64,000 nt of DNA from Beroe forskalii (taxonomy: Eukaryota; Ctenophora; Nuda; Beroida; Beroidae). The notes beneath the pieces were generated by a model that was not told the DNA's origin, made no database searches, and worked only from the letters and a program-made list of their open reading frames with translations. The stretch covers positions 62,001-126,000 of the forward strand of contig WFMF01000068.1 of assembly GCA_011033025.1 (NCBI GenBank), written 5' to 3'. Shown piece after piece: positions 22,801 through 33,479 of the stretch (positions are counted from its first letter, which is position 1; every line of letters begins with the position of its first letter). Both the position numbers and the translations under genes were made by a program.

Positions 22801-23617
22801 CCAACGGTGGGGAAGAGAGCAACATTCTGCAGACACTTGGGAAGTTCTATAGCGTCACCCAGAACCTCTCCGTTATGATAAAAACTGATAGCATTTTCAT
22901 TTACAATAACATACATAGAATAACAGGGGCGTGTCGAACTCCTATGTGCGCGGCTTTTCCATGCGCGGCGTAATCGTGCGCGGCTCCCCCGCCAGTTATT
23001 TACAGGCAGTGAGCCGTGCACGATAACGCCGCGCATGGAAAAGCCGCGCACGTAGGAGTTCGACACGCCACCGTAACGTACTAAGAGGGGCACATTTAGA
23101 GTAAGTTATTTCCTGTGAATGCACTAGATTGACAAAATAGAGGTGAATGATGTTTTTTATGTGTTTATGGAGTGAAGAGTATCCCATGATAAATGACTGG
23201 TCAATTAACAATTTCGGGTCTAAATAAGAAACTGATAGCATTTTCATCAAAATCAATAGCCACGGTGATTGTATCTTTCTCCTTCAGCTTGGTGTCAAAG
23301 TAGTCTTCTGCCTTTCCATCAATGTACTTCTTGCCTGATGAAAAATAACAATTCAATCGGGATATAAAATATGAAAAAGTAGATATGAGAGATTTTGGAT
23401 AATCCTTGAATCCTCTAAGTACTCAACCTACCGAAGTTATCGATGCAAACACTGGTCTCATCTGCGCCTAGCAGTAAGTTGCCTTTTAGCGTGGTAACCC
23501 CGATCCTAAACTGGTGTTTCTCAACGCCAAAACTCTCGTAACTACGGCACTCCAGTTTCTCACGGATCGTAGCACCGAAACAAACTTTACCAGCGCTGGT
23601 ACCGTGGGTTGTTCGAC
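16875..23617 (-). CDS. hnrnpu-like: hnRNP U-like RNA-binding protein (SPRY, P-loop kinase-like, RGG), 5' incomplete
   Basis: Coding exons in transcript order: 23617-23432, about 23334-23233, about 22890-22802, 22575-22496, 18895-18759, 18591-18364, about 18169-18003, 17829-17642, 17458-17385, 17140-17102 and 16945-16875, ending GRW-stop. The product follows the hnRNP U order. The SPRY domain shows AGKVCFGATIREKLE, NENAISFYHNGEVLG and FTPETFTYIQ. The P-loop kinase-like domain has Walker A GFSSAGKTT and IIDQHNCQSAAQRRKL. The tail is rich in RGG, GGY and NN. Proteins of this family bind RNA and chromatin in the nucleus. The N-terminal SAP region was not found and should lie to the right of 23,617. 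Two introns are bracketed by direct repeats and do not join in frame with strict GT-AG. A 3.6-kb intron (22495-18896) carries a receptor gene on the opposite strand. A possible polyA signal, reading AATAAA, is at about 16,232-16,237. Confidence 0.92.
18163..18374. repeat. 14-bp direct repeat bracketing an hnRNP U-like intron
   Basis: TACCCTCCGGTAAA occurs at 18163-18176 and again at 18361-18374, at the two ends of the roughly 190-bp intron between kinase-domain exons. On the coding strand each copy reads TTTACCGGAGGGTA and lies across the junction. Family alignment (FTG-YDRRAV against human FAG-FQRKAV) needs one copy or less in the mRNA. Confidence 0.85.
18925..19190. repeat. G-rich minisatellite in the large hnRNP U-like intron
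   Basis: A unit of about 34 bp built on GGGAGGGACGGGGTTTG plus a T-run and AATCCT recurs six to eight times with variation. It lies between the Walker A exon and the nested receptor gene. The G-runs could form quadruplexes on the plus strand. Confidence 0.8.
19767..22283 (+). CDS. LDLa-repeat seven-transmembrane receptor, intronless, nested in an intron
   Basis: A single open frame of 838 residues starts at the first ATG, which opens a signal peptide (MIVHYVISCLMVFAWG). LDLa modules lie at about 131-164 (FFCADGQGCIDIASTCNG, ending DGSDEKVC), 293-326 (VCDGKFDCEDSSDEMHC) and a degenerate third at 329-366. Seven hydrophobic segments follow from about 384 to 722. The extracellular CxC and NxS/T sites suit a disulphide-bonded, glycosylated ectodomain. 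Class A landmarks are altered: the DRY position reads SRAYK (489-493) and the NPxxY position reads NPIFN (718-722). The tail is basic. Domain order recalls GRL101/LGR-type receptors of invertebrates but lacks leucine-rich repeats. The ligand is unknown. It lies within an intron of the minus-strand hnRNP U-like gene. A lack of introns suggests an ancient retrocopy or a family trait. Confidence 0.93.
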   Translation: MIVHYVISCLMVFAWGTSRENFSFFLDYQTELSGFIYEGSNTPVRCDVLTPAKTRKITTTRLETLGMNSTGAKKMCPFRPSMRTCRNRRNLSMAESCLAHDWVCWIGNINVCDGFSVCLWDECSCPNSEETVFFCADGQGCIDIASTCNGQYDCFDGSDEKVCEDLVEITCKNEFLDMDTLEWDTNTDKLILSRHIACRQQMMDMARPDFSECDLSVCDNYNVSKGMFAGHQSTYQCTFKISEAIDKLLFAGWFQLINITKICLKKCQGLVSTEICGGFDTSYTPGRLFEFKCTGKKGGLFQHIEPRRVCDGKFDCEDSSDEMHCLDRFYCTDPGGNTSEVSWVSQGAVCNSFKDCDNGRDECADCNMGVMSNNQFLVRNRALFQWLILSCLMNFIANIWAGKADITKLTDQLENHIKVDVFLKLQICFYDLLQGFYLLSIICANVTFFGKYCEFDHDWRSGWMCKVLGITFNFSSHGSLLTVLIMTCSRAYKCQYSFTEGVRLRSIVLVSIPLAFLNFSIWVVPVLPLDSIQSVFRSKITLTQANPFIVRDYHDASHIDRIYSQYFGTNHSKLGIYEKIGVLKTITNKPELFSYSELSFYSWSPVCIHDLFGYKDALRYHKIAYILSILTILAAITAFYLVILNIFLKTRSIANPSTNNQVERELIIKVILIVGVKLVSWLTIIVVMVYFTITRKYVPDIWFEVTSVFIIPTNSILNPIFNSNLIKFLTDGARKIWSWTTAKRKDESIQMSSVAVKSRYREDSIPAQDSVQNERRRLRLLILPLWRARSQPFFHDLTPNLNRNINLVNLNSSGHEQVTKTEGNKRSKVFDRNIFTGC
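22882..23247. repeat. 19-bp direct repeat bracketing a SPRY-domain intron
   Basis: AAACTGATAGCATTTTCAT occurs at 22882-22900 and 23229-23247. On the coding strand each copy encodes ENAIS, once after DFD and once after IVN, at the two ends of the intron. A palindromic MITE fills part of the intron. The conserved SPRY strand (DENAISFYHNGEVLG) needs only one copy. Confidence 0.85.
22928..23069. mobile_element. 142-bp palindromic MITE
   Basis: Arms GGCGTGTCGAACTCCTATGT and their reverse complement meet over a short centre near 22,995 (CAGTTATTTACAGG). Arm identity is high over about 58 bases, with GCGCGG motifs in both. No clear target-site duplication is seen. It lies in the hnRNP U-like intron only about 30 bases from the SPRY exon repeat. 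Confidence 0.8.
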
Positions 23618-23694
23618 CTGGGGATGATAAAATGAGGAACCCTTCAAGTGGATCCTGCGTGATAAATGTTGTGTGGTAAAATACTGTGTGGTTA

Positions 23695-24195
23695 AGGAAA
23701 AACGCGATTTTAACCCCCCATAACAGACAGAAAATGGCTGATTTCGGGATTCTGAAGTATGGTATGTCTTTCTAAGGTCGTCCATTGATGGCGTGCAAAT
23801 TTTTAGCTTTTCGATTTCGGATCTTGGGTGCCTCAGAAATGAAGACCAGCATGGATCACTGTTTTGAGAGGTAAAAATAGGCTTTTTGGATCTACAGGAA
23901 AACAAAGGAAAACTGGCGAATATCATTGGTTCAGTGGTTTCAGGGCATAATTTATGACCAGATACACTTCTATTTGACCATCTATGAGACATCTACGCCC
24001 AATAAGGGGCGAAAAAGGCAGTTTTTGCTTGAAAACGCGATTTTAACCCCCATAACAGACAGAAAATGGCTGATTTCGGGATTCTAAAGTATGGTATGTC
24101 TTTCTTAGGTCGTCCATGGATGGCGTCAAATTTACAGCTCAATCGGCCAAAGCTTTTCGATTCGGATCTTGGGTGCCTCAGAAATGAAGACGTGA
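23695..24195. repeat. Direct duplication of about 150 bp, copies 330 bp apart
   Basis: The segment from AACGCGATTTTAACCCCC through ATAACAGACAGAAAATGGCT to GGGTGCCTCAGAAATGAAGA appears at about 23,700-23,850 and 24,034-24,190 with minor differences. Open frames over it on both strands are not convincing. It lies upstream of the first recognised hnRNP U-like exon. Confidence 0.8.
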
Positions 24196-25029
24196 AAATG
24201 GCCAAAATTCAAAATTCTGAAAGCAGCATTTTCTTAGTTGGATCAAACTGTAGGCCTGCAAAATTTCATGAGTTAATCCTGAGTAGTTTAGTAGGACGAC
24301 CCCCCCCCCGAGAGATATTGACTGCACCAGAAAATTTGACACAATTGGACTTTGGGAAAACTCTGAGTATAAAATGGGCAGGAAACCTGCTCTACTGGAA
24401 GGCGCGGTTTTAACTTTGGTATTTTCTTCCCGCAATCATTGCGCGCATTTGCCGCGCGCTATATTATTTAGTGCGCGGCGCTTCTCAATTTTTCCCTCGC
24501 TCCGATCCCCAAATCACAATTTTGTTTTACGAAAGTTCATACTTCATAGATGTACGGTAAGAAATGGTCAATGCTCCTGAAAGGCGTGATAATTTCCCAG
24601 CATCATAGCAGCCAATTAAGGAGAAAAGGAATTTCTGAGCACGTACATCCTGAATCATGATGTCCGCTGACGCCTTCTGCATATCACCAGACAAGTCCGT
24701 CCGTATTCACATCAATTCAACAAATTGATAAAATCACGAATTTATTGGTTTGCAGGCCTCCGTTGTCACAAATTTAAATGTTTGATTGATCATGGACTTC
24801 ATGGAGAGTGGGAAATGTTGTTAACGATATAACGGCATAACGCTGCTATTTCCGATAATCCGATATTATGAACTATTGAGAACTGCTTGATAAAAGCATT
24901 CAACTTATGCAATAGATTTTAAAATTCGAAAAGTAGGACTCTTCATGTTGAGGAATAGATGCCAAAGATCAACTGTATCTATTTTGTATCCCGGAATTGT
25001 TATCAAAGCAGTAAAGCAGTAAAGCTATT

Positions 25030-25437
25030 GGGATCGTCTCAAGAAACTAAAACTGATGTCACTGCAACGCCGAAGAGAAAGATACTGCATCATCCAAGTT
25101 TGGAAAATCATTAACGGGCATGCCCCTAATGACCTAGAAATGCAGTTTAAGCACCATCCTCGGCTTGGGATCAAGGCACTCATCCACAGTTAAACACCAA
25201 AGCCCAGCTTTCTGTTCGAAGTGACTACGACAGTTCTTTTTTGGTGTTAAAGCAGCTCAGCTTTGGAATATCTTGCCGCATGACGTCTCACAACTGATTT
25301 CACTTGAAAGCTTCAAGATCGGTTTGGGCAGGTTCCTTGAGCAGTTCCCGGACACGCCACCTGTTCCGGGGTACACAGCTGTGAACAACAACTCATTGCT
25401 GAGCTGGAAGGAGACGCGCATGACGCAGATGTCCTGA
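25030..25437 (+). mobile_element. 5'-truncated LINE (CR1-like clade), end of reverse-transcriptase ORF
   Basis: Translated pieces match the C-terminal region of non-LTR retrotransposon ORF2: LKLMSLQRRRERYCIIQVWK, NGHAPNDLEMQF, LWNILPHDVSQLISLESFK and FLEQFPDTPPVPGYT, ending with a TGA at 25,437. The frame is interrupted between the pieces. The upstream boundary is unclear. It is an old dead copy, much shorter than a full LINE. Confidence 0.8.
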
Positions 25438-25745
25438 GCACGCCCAGTCAAACTCACCATAACGTACGTACCACATCCTTACTTAATTGTGTAACTACCT
25501 GTAACCAGTGGAAAGACCCGAACTCTCCACGAAACTAGGCGAGTGTACCCTGAAATGGCCTAATTATCCGAAACAACTTGCTTGCGTCGCTTGAGTGCCT
25601 CAACAGCTACATTTTCCGGAACCCTCAGCACATTTAATCAAATATGGAACAGCTCGAAAATATCCGAAACCTGGATGATTGATAGAAGTCAGTGTTCGGT
25701 TAGGTGTCAGGACATGATGTCAGTCAGTGATGGATCAGGGTTAAA

Positions 25746-26415
25746 GGATTTAGGATCTGCTCCCTGGTGTTCCCAGAGACTTATCACAACCCGAGGAGTT
25801 AGGATCTGCTCCCTGGTGTTCCCCTGAGACTTGGCACAACCCGAGTAGTTAGGATCTGCTCCCTGGTGTTCCCCTGAGACTTGTCACAACCCGAGGAGTT
25901 AGGATCTGCTCCCTGGTGTTCCCCTGAGACTTGTCACAACCCGAGGAGTTAGGATCTGCTTCCTGGTGTTCCCCTGAGACTTGTCACAACCCGAGGAGTT
26001 AGGATCTGCTCCCTGGTGTTCCCCTGAGACTTATCACAACCCGAGTAGTTAGAATCTGCTCCCTGGTGTTCCCCTGAGACTTGTCATAACCCGAGGAGTT
26101 AGGTTCTGCTCCCTGGTGTTCCCCTGAGACTTTTCACAACCCGAGGAGTTAGGATCTGCTCCCTAGTGTTCCCCTGAGACTTATCACAACCCGAGGAGTT
26201 AGGATCTGCTCCCTAGTGTTCCCCTGGGACTTGGCACAACATAAGGAGTTAGGATCTGCTTCCTGGTGTTCCCCTGAGACTTGTCACAACCCGAGGAGTT
26301 AGGATCAACTCCCTAATGTTCTACTTATACTTGGCACAACCCGAGGAGTAAGGCTTTCCGGTGTCCCGCGAGACTTGTCACAACCCGAGGAGTTAGGCTC
26401 TACTCCCTGTGGTGT
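25746..26415. repeat. 50-bp tandem repeat, about 13 copies
   Basis: Units starting AGGATCTGCTCCCTGGTGTT recur at exactly 50-bp steps (25,751, 25,801, 25,851 and so on to 26,301). Each ends CACAACCCGAGGAGTT. The last two copies are degenerate. No gene overlaps it. Confidence 0.95.
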
Positions 26416-26564
26416 ACATCACAGGGAGCAGTGTTAGAAGGACTCAACAATTTGGCCACACTTGTTGAAGGATCAGGTACTCAATCTGTGGAGGAGATAA
26501 TGGGTTGCTAGTTCGAGCCTTTGTAAAATCCAGAGAGTGAGTTTTTAAAGCAAATTTTTTACAT

Positions 26565-27000
26565 GTATTCAGTGGAGACCGTATACTAAGCGGTTACATG
26601 TCGAAGTGGTGACTGTATACCGCAACTTACATGGTCGAGGCGACAGCCGAGACTGTGTGTTGGATAATGGACGAGGCGTGCCGAGTTTATTATCGAAGGT
26701 ATATGGTCACAGCTGAGATCATGGAACCGGATTATACCCCGACCGGAAACAGCTGGGACCGACTATTCTCTGACCAAACAACAGTTTTTCTTCCCACTCG
26801 GGTCTGACGACCCTCGTCCGGATTCAACGCTTAAGTAGATTTTTGAGTGCTCCTTTATAAAATCAAATTTCATTTTTAGCTTTTTTGCACTGTTATTCAG
26901 TGGAGACCGTATAACCAAACTTACACGGTCGCTAAAACAAGCTTGGGAGGGGTATAACCAAACTTACACGGTTGCTAAAACAAGCTTGGAAGGGGTATAA
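26565..27000. repeat. Short direct duplications with GTGGAGACCGTATA motif
   Basis: ATTCAGTGGAGACCGTATA occurs at about 26,568 and 26,893. A 58-bp segment containing AACCAAACTTACACGGT and GCTAAAACAAGCTTGG is repeated back to back at about 26,912-26,998. No coding content is seen. Confidence 0.75.
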
Positions 27001-29335
27001 AAAAAACTTTCTGGGGTCCGGATGGGTCCTCTAATGAAACCTTCTTAGCAAAATGCTTGTTTACACCTTACAAAAAAGGGCATAACTCCTCCTTTCTTTC
27101 AGGATATTACGAGCAACATGGGACCAATATGATCTCGGAGTAGCTTTCATTTTTTAATCTCAGAAACAGAGATATAGTCCAAAAACTGGCTTTTTGTGCA
27201 TATCTCTGACAATTTTGAGCTTAGCCCTCCGAATCTTTGGCGCAAAACTGTATGACCTATAACTAGATCATTACATCCCAAAATTTGATAAAAAAAACTC
27301 TAGTTATTTTTCGGAATCAACATACGATACCCTGCACTAAGAAATACGTTATTAAATGCGTGTAAAACTATACTTCTATACTATACAAATAGAGCTACCC
27401 TTTAAATCGCTCTACGCCTGTCGTAAGACCGGGTGAGACTGCATTATGGATATTCTGTTGAACATGTAATCTCACAATACCGACTCAGAATTGTCATAAT
27501 CTTGCTCAGCAGTTGAACTGCAACCTTTATTAATAATGGCCTTCTTTTCTCGAGAAATCTGCTGATTTATTGATTTTTCTAGATTGTTCGAATTGCACGG
27601 GTTGACCTGTGTTTGCACCTTGATGGTCTAAGGTCTCACGTGGAAACTCCACCTTTTTACGTCATCAATTTACAACCTCCAAGTCATATCGATAACGTCA
27701 CTTTCCTTGAACTATTGCCTGTGCGAGACTCTCCCTGGTCCTGAATCTCACGTACGCGAACGCAGTATGTGACTCCTTTTACAACTTCTCATTCTTGGTA
27801 TATTGGTTTTAATGAAAACGGTTGTGGTGAGCAGTTTCCCAGAAATGTAATGGTTGATAACACATTCCGTATGGCCTGGTAACGTCACATACGAGAACAG
27901 AATGATGACTTAACTTCCCCCTGATCACTTAATAAAAGCACGTTTTAGTTCAATTTGTTTTTCTCTTGTGTTAAGTTTGTGCAACAAGCGTTTATGATTC
28001 TGCGTGGGAAGTTCCTCTGTATCAGTTTCAATCGGACCCATTTCTAAAGAAGACCCATGGTATGTGACCTTTCTTGAAAAATATAGGTTGTTTAATGAGA
28101 CGTGAAAAGGGCATCTAGTTCCGTCAGATTGTTTATTATGAAACCTCCTTAATTTATTTTACGTTTTGGCATTTAAACTATCATAGTAAATTCATTTGAA
28201 TCCCCGTTAATTCCCCTTCTGTACATAAATCTTTGTTTATTCCAGTCCGTTTATTCGTCCCCTAGCCCTCCCTAGAAGCTTGAAATTTTTTATTTTTGTT
28301 ATTAATAATGAAGGATGAAATTTCATCAGTTAAAGTTTCGCAAAAATAAGTCACTGGTCGACGATTTAAATTACATATGCTGTGAAAAGCTCTTCAGTTG
28401 ATGGAGTTGATCTCTCATCTGAGTTCATTGGTAAGGTACTTGGTAAGCTCGAGGAATTTTAACTCGTAATTTTGAAAAATGAAAGAGATTCCAACTGTAA
28501 ACCTCCCACTTAATTGCAATCTTTGCACGTGCACGCGCGAACGTCATGGATGCAGCGGATAGAATGGTCTAATTCTATCGTCAACAACGATTATTTGCAC
28601 GTGCACGGTCAACGTGGCGCGCGTGTTACGCCACTACTGATTTTTATGGAAATCTAGAGTACAATTTAAAATTTTCTCTTCCTTGCAATCGCCTTTTTAT
28701 AATATTTTGGAAATATTATGATGAAAAACCCTGAAAATGCCCGGAAGGATTTATATCATTAGATTATGTTTCCGAGTGATGGGAGCTCCTTCCCTCTCTG
28801 AATCCAAAGCTCTGATTGGTCGAATTGATTGAACAGCATCATGGTTCGTATATGGCACAAATTCTGTCATCGGTTTCCGACTCTCGAGCAAACGAATGCC
28901 CGCGCCTTGACCAAGTCGTATTCATCATTATTCACTAACCATAGCTGCCGATCTCAGAACTGCCCTCTTTTTGGGCTTTGTGGTGCGAACCCTCGATTTT
29001 GCCTGCTCTTTAGAACAATTTTCTCTCCATTCTGGTCTTTAGAGATATGAATATAATAAGCATTGTACTTTTTGAATGGTTTTTTTAATTCTGAAAATAT
29101 AGCTAAAAAGTTGCCGACTTCTTCACTGAAATATGCCACTTTTTGATGTGTTTTGCCCTCCTTTTTATTTTTATTCTTGAAGGTTTCAATTCTATTCCAA
29201 CAACTGTAAGAGCCAATGACAGGAATCGAAGGATTCAAGTGTAATCAAGCCAGTGACGGTTGAGGTCGTGTAATCCATACTTTATTCACCGGAGACTTCG
29301 CTGCAATTGGCAACTTCTCATTTGAGGGGGGGGGG
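27001..29335. other. No gene seen
   Basis: Mixed unique sequence. I looked here for upstream minus-strand exons of the hnRNP U-like gene (SAP and N-terminal SPRY) and found none that I could support. Short open frames at 28,829-29,238 have no family resemblance. Confidence 0.35.
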
Positions 29336-31757
29336 GTAAGCCAATTTTTTGGAAAACAAGTTTCTGAGATAATAGTTGACCCCCGTGTGCCAACAATTTG
29401 GCCGGGTTTGGTACCCCCAGACCCTTGGGTGCATTTTTCAAAAGCGACTTGGACGGGATTTGAGGTGTGCAGTCAATAGATAATGGTCCCCTGGGGGTCT
29501 TCCATGAAACAATCGTCTAAGAGTACTCGTAGCGCTTACGAATAAGGTACCAATTTTACGAATACTCTCCAAGAGTGTACATGAAACATTCAACCGTGTT
29601 TGGGCGATCCGAAAATATCACGCGCACTGTCCACGAACATTGATTTACGAATACTCTCGGATTTACGAATACTCTCTCAAATAGTCACGTGTAATGAACA
29701 CCAACCAATAGGGTTTGAGTATTTCTCACGCACTTACGCAGTTTCTGCATTTGAGAGCGGAAGAGAACACTCATTATTCCTTATATGGAAAGTTGTTGTG
29801 GTATGAGTGTTACATGTTTTGAGTATGGCTATTTCATGTACCTATTTGTAGTGTTGCCTTCTAGTTTGCTGTTTCGTTCACTGTTCAGCGTTTTCTGGTT
29901 CTACAGTCGACCGTCTTCATCATGTTTTGTGCTTTTTATGCTTTTAAATTTTGAATGTTCCATTCAGCTGTCAATTCTTTATTTAACAATAATTGTTCAA
30001 TTTCTGCGTTCACCGTCTAAATTTAGCTGAATTTGCACAATGGTGTCTACCGTGATGTATTCTAAAAGTAAAATACATCTTTTAATTTTGGGAACGTTCG
30101 GTTCTGTTATAGGTAGGTACATTTTGAGTTGTCCATGATATTGGCAATTTCCGATTTGATAACATGAAACGTGATTAGGCATGATATTGCTTCGATTGTC
30201 TTTATAGCCCGTTTACCTTCCCATTTGATCTAAATGTGATGTTATACGTACCTATAACAGTTTTTGCTTGAGCAATGATGTACATTGTACAGTTTCAGTG
30301 AACTGTGAACGTACCTCGATTCTTTTTTATTCATTTTCAATCGCAGCGTTGAAAATTCATGCTCCTGAGACCTGAACCTTTGCAGTATTTGGCCGTAGAT
30401 GTATGAACTACACATTCAAGTTCAATAATGATCGCTGTCTTGATAGTCCAGTAGTTCACATAAGCACTTGACAACTGATCCATATTACTCGTGATCGTTT
30501 ACAGATGGCAAACAAATTTTTAGTACTTTTTCCATCTCGAGCATCATGACTGACCTACCCTCAATAATAGCATAAAGATGAAAGGCAATCATTGTGACTT
30601 GATAGATACAAGCATATCGAGGGCATGTCAATTTGTCTACAATCGTCGTTTTAACGTTTTATCATCATTTTCAAATCATTTCGCTATGAATGAAATTGTT
30701 TAATGTGGATGATGTGATAAATTTGGAGGTCGGACTCGGGAGCCGGAATGCTCTATGCCTCTAAACTCAAAATGTGTCATGAAATACCGTGCCAAAGTCC
30801 AACTCTATCATCAACTTATTAAGGAGAAATGGGTCAAGAGTATTCGTAAGACCCCTCCAGAGTGGTCGTAGGATTTTTCGTAACTTGGCACAATTTACGA
30901 ACTGACTTAGGAGTAGTCTTTGACTTACGCACACTCTTATTAGGGTCACGCACCCTCACGCAGTGAATCACGCACACTTAAGAAGGGTTTTAGGGAGTAC
31001 TCGTAAATGTCCAAGAGTAATCGCAAATCGAGTTTCATGGACAAAATTATTGTAGAGTATTCGTAAATGTCACGTGACAGTGTTCGTAAGTGTGTCAAAA
31101 TGCGTTCATGGAAGACCCCCTGTTAACCATAAAAAATTTAAAGACGATATCTCAAAAAATGGCCGAGTTAAGGCAAAAAACGTATGCCCATATATGGGTA
31201 TATGCACGTCGCGCAAGCCGATTTTGGCTCATAACGTCTTAACGTGGCCAAACATCAATATTTTCGAATGAGACCAACTTTATTCGATACATGGCGTTCA
31301 ATTACGTCCTCTCTGCAAGTTTGAGGTTGATTGCTGCTAAAATAGCGATTTGAGGTCCAAAAACCTCTTTAAGAACCACAAAATCGCCGTTTCCTCGGTT
31401 CATGTTTTTTCGGAAGTGTACTTTACTCAGACGCTTATAACTTCGGCAGCGATTACGTGAAACTAGACAAAATTCCACAGAAACAAATAGAGCCGATTTT
31501 GTATCAAGGACTCCAAACTCAGGGGACCATTATCTATCGATTGCTCACCTCAGACCCCGTTCAAGTCGCTTTTGAAAAAAATGCGCCCTTTTTGGGCTTA
31601 CTTTTTGGGCTTACTTTTTGGGCTTACTTTTGGCGCCGGCGCAACGGCGGCGCCAGTGGGGCCGTGAACCCGGCCAAAAAGTTGGCCCACAGGGTGTACC
31701 TTTTGGGTCAACCTTTATCTCAGAAACATGTTTTCCAAATTTGGCGTCAATCCCCCC
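29336..31757. mobile_element. Large element with long diverged terminal inverted repeats
   Basis: The left arm (about 29,336-29,492) matches the reverse complement of the right arm (about 31,520-31,757). Shared blocks are TTTGGAAAACA-GTTTCTGAG, GGCCGGGTT, TTTTCAAAAGCGACTT and AGATAATGGTCCCCTG. The right arm contains extra sequence relative to the left. No transposase frame is seen. A second, smaller element lies inside. Confidence 0.65.
29493..31120. mobile_element. Inner DNA element with 16-bp TIR GGGGGTCTTCCATGAA
   Basis: GGGGGTCTTCCATGAA at 29,493-29,508 is mirrored by TTCATGGAAGACCCCC at 31,105-31,120. Subterminal motifs related to TTACGAATACTCT recur near the left end, and AGAGTATTCGTAA near the right end, as in many DNA transposons. 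No transposase frame is recognised, and no target duplication is clear. It sits directly against the left arm of the outer element. Confidence 0.65.
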
Positions 31758-31829
31758 GCACAGTTTCCTGTACTTTCGGCTGAGTGGACCGTGTGGCTGC
31801 TTAGGTGAGAGTTCTCACCCTTAGCATGA

Positions 31830-31906
31830 TAGGCACGGCCGGCAATCGAACCACCAACCTTTCGATTGAAAGTAAAACACCTTAACCACTGCGCTACCTG
31901 GCCACT
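31830..31906 (-). mobile_element. tRNA-derived SINE head
   Basis: On the minus strand GGCCAGGTAGCGCAGTGGTT gives an A box and, about 45 bases on, GGTGGTTCGATTGCC gives a B box, with GGCC ends that could pair. A tRNA-like body of about 75 bases then runs on without a proper anticodon arm. This is the look of a Pol III SINE, not of a working tRNA. It abuts the right arm of the large inverted-repeat element. Confidence 0.6.
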
Positions 31907-32104
31907 ACCTGGCCACAATATTATATTCGAATTAGACAATATTTTAATTTCAACTATATTTCCTTTTTGAGCGTTAATTTCCCTCAGATGATGATGATTT
32001 GCGAAAAATGATTTCTTTGATTCTTGATAATTCTAGAATAAAAGAATATTTAGGTTGCTTTAAAACGGTGTGTTGTGATAATATTGAACTTACCAAGGAA
32101 TATA

Positions 32105-32430
32105 TTCACACTAACCAAGAAGTGACCCTAACCAAGGAGTGACCCTAACCAAGGAGTGGCCCTAACCAAGAAGTGACACTAACCAAGAAGTGACCCTAAC
32201 CAAGGAGTGACCCTAACCAAGGAGTGGCCCTAACCAAGAAGTGGCACTAACCAAGAAGTGGCACTAACCAAGGCGTGACCCTTACCAAGGAGTGACCCTA
32301 ACCAAGGAGTGACCTTAACCAAGGAGTGACCCTAACCAAGGAGTGACCCTAACCAAGGAGTGACCCTAACCAAGGAGTGACCCTAACCAAGAAGTGGCAC
32401 TAACCAAGGCGTGACCCTAATCAATAGGGG
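32105..32430. repeat. 17-bp minisatellite
   Basis: Units of ACCAAGGAGTGACCCTA and close variants (GAAGTGGCACTA) recur about 19 times. It begins abruptly after CTTACCAAGGAATATATTCAC and ends near AATCAATAGGGG. No gene overlaps it. Confidence 0.92.
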
Positions 32431-33475
32431 AGGAGTGGCACTGTCAATATCAAAGTTCTGATAATTGACTATTGAGGATAAACTGCCCCTCTGAGGGGTG
32501 CTGCCACGTGCCAAATACCATAATGTCACCTAATGTCAATTTATGAGCCTCCACATGGGTGCGACGCCCCGCCGCCAGACTTGTCTCGTGGTGACGAACC
32601 ATCTGATAATCCATATACATATCTATTATACAACGTCTGATGAAACCTGAGCTGAACCCGAGCCAGATGTATATTATAGGGATACATCTAATTAAAGAAA
32701 ATATGGTCTCATGATAAATGTCGCCTAATTCGATGTCAATAATCTCGATGAGATAAAGAGAAATATGCAACTTTGATTCTACTGAAGCAACCCTGGCCTC
32801 AGGTTCTAATCTACTTTGTGCTGGTTTCCAATTACCAAGGTTCCTAATTATATTTCATATTATCTTAGAACTCAAAATGCAAGAACTTGATTAAATTCAC
32901 GAAAATAGCTGATAAGAGTATTCTGTACTCCAATTTAGATTATCCAATTTTATTCAAAACTTCCAAGAAGGAGGCCGTGGCTTGCCCGGCCATCAATGTA
33001 AAATGTGGAAGAAATTCCGAGAAAATGATCAACCTCTGATTCAAAACTATCATTACTTTTCCCAGAAATATATCTCAAGTAATGGAAGTGCAGAAAGGTT
33101 TTAAATCATTATCTTAGTATCGTGTTTTGATATGGGTGAGGCCTCCTCTCACTCAACCCCTTGTCCAACTTGTCAAACGTGCCATGTTATACTTTGAGCT
33201 ATTGGACTACACGGTCCTATGTTGATCATAGTTGGAACCTAGCTGAGGCATCCCTTGGGAATATTCGGGCCTACTGGTCTAAATGTGGACACCTCCCTAA
33301 AACCTGCGTGACATTTCCTTCTATTCCTCCAATGGCTCTTCTCATTAACAGGTTGTCAATATTAGTACTGATAATTATTCTTTTTAAACTAATATCACAA
33401 GTTGCAAAAGCAATGGCTTGTGGTGCCTCCCCTCCCTTGTCTGGTGTGCTTTTGAAAATCAAGGGGGCTGCCCCC
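32431..33475. other. No gene seen
   Basis: Unique sequence between two tandem arrays. Open frames of about 106 residues exist on both strands but show no domain and no splice context. Confidence 0.35.
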
Positions 33476-33479
33476 TCCC

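Noticed and set aside
23486-23992. 168-residue minus-strand frame overlapping the SPRY exon
   Set aside because: The conserved SPRY reading uses a different frame and stops at splice sites; this one reads into the duplicated intergenic segment.
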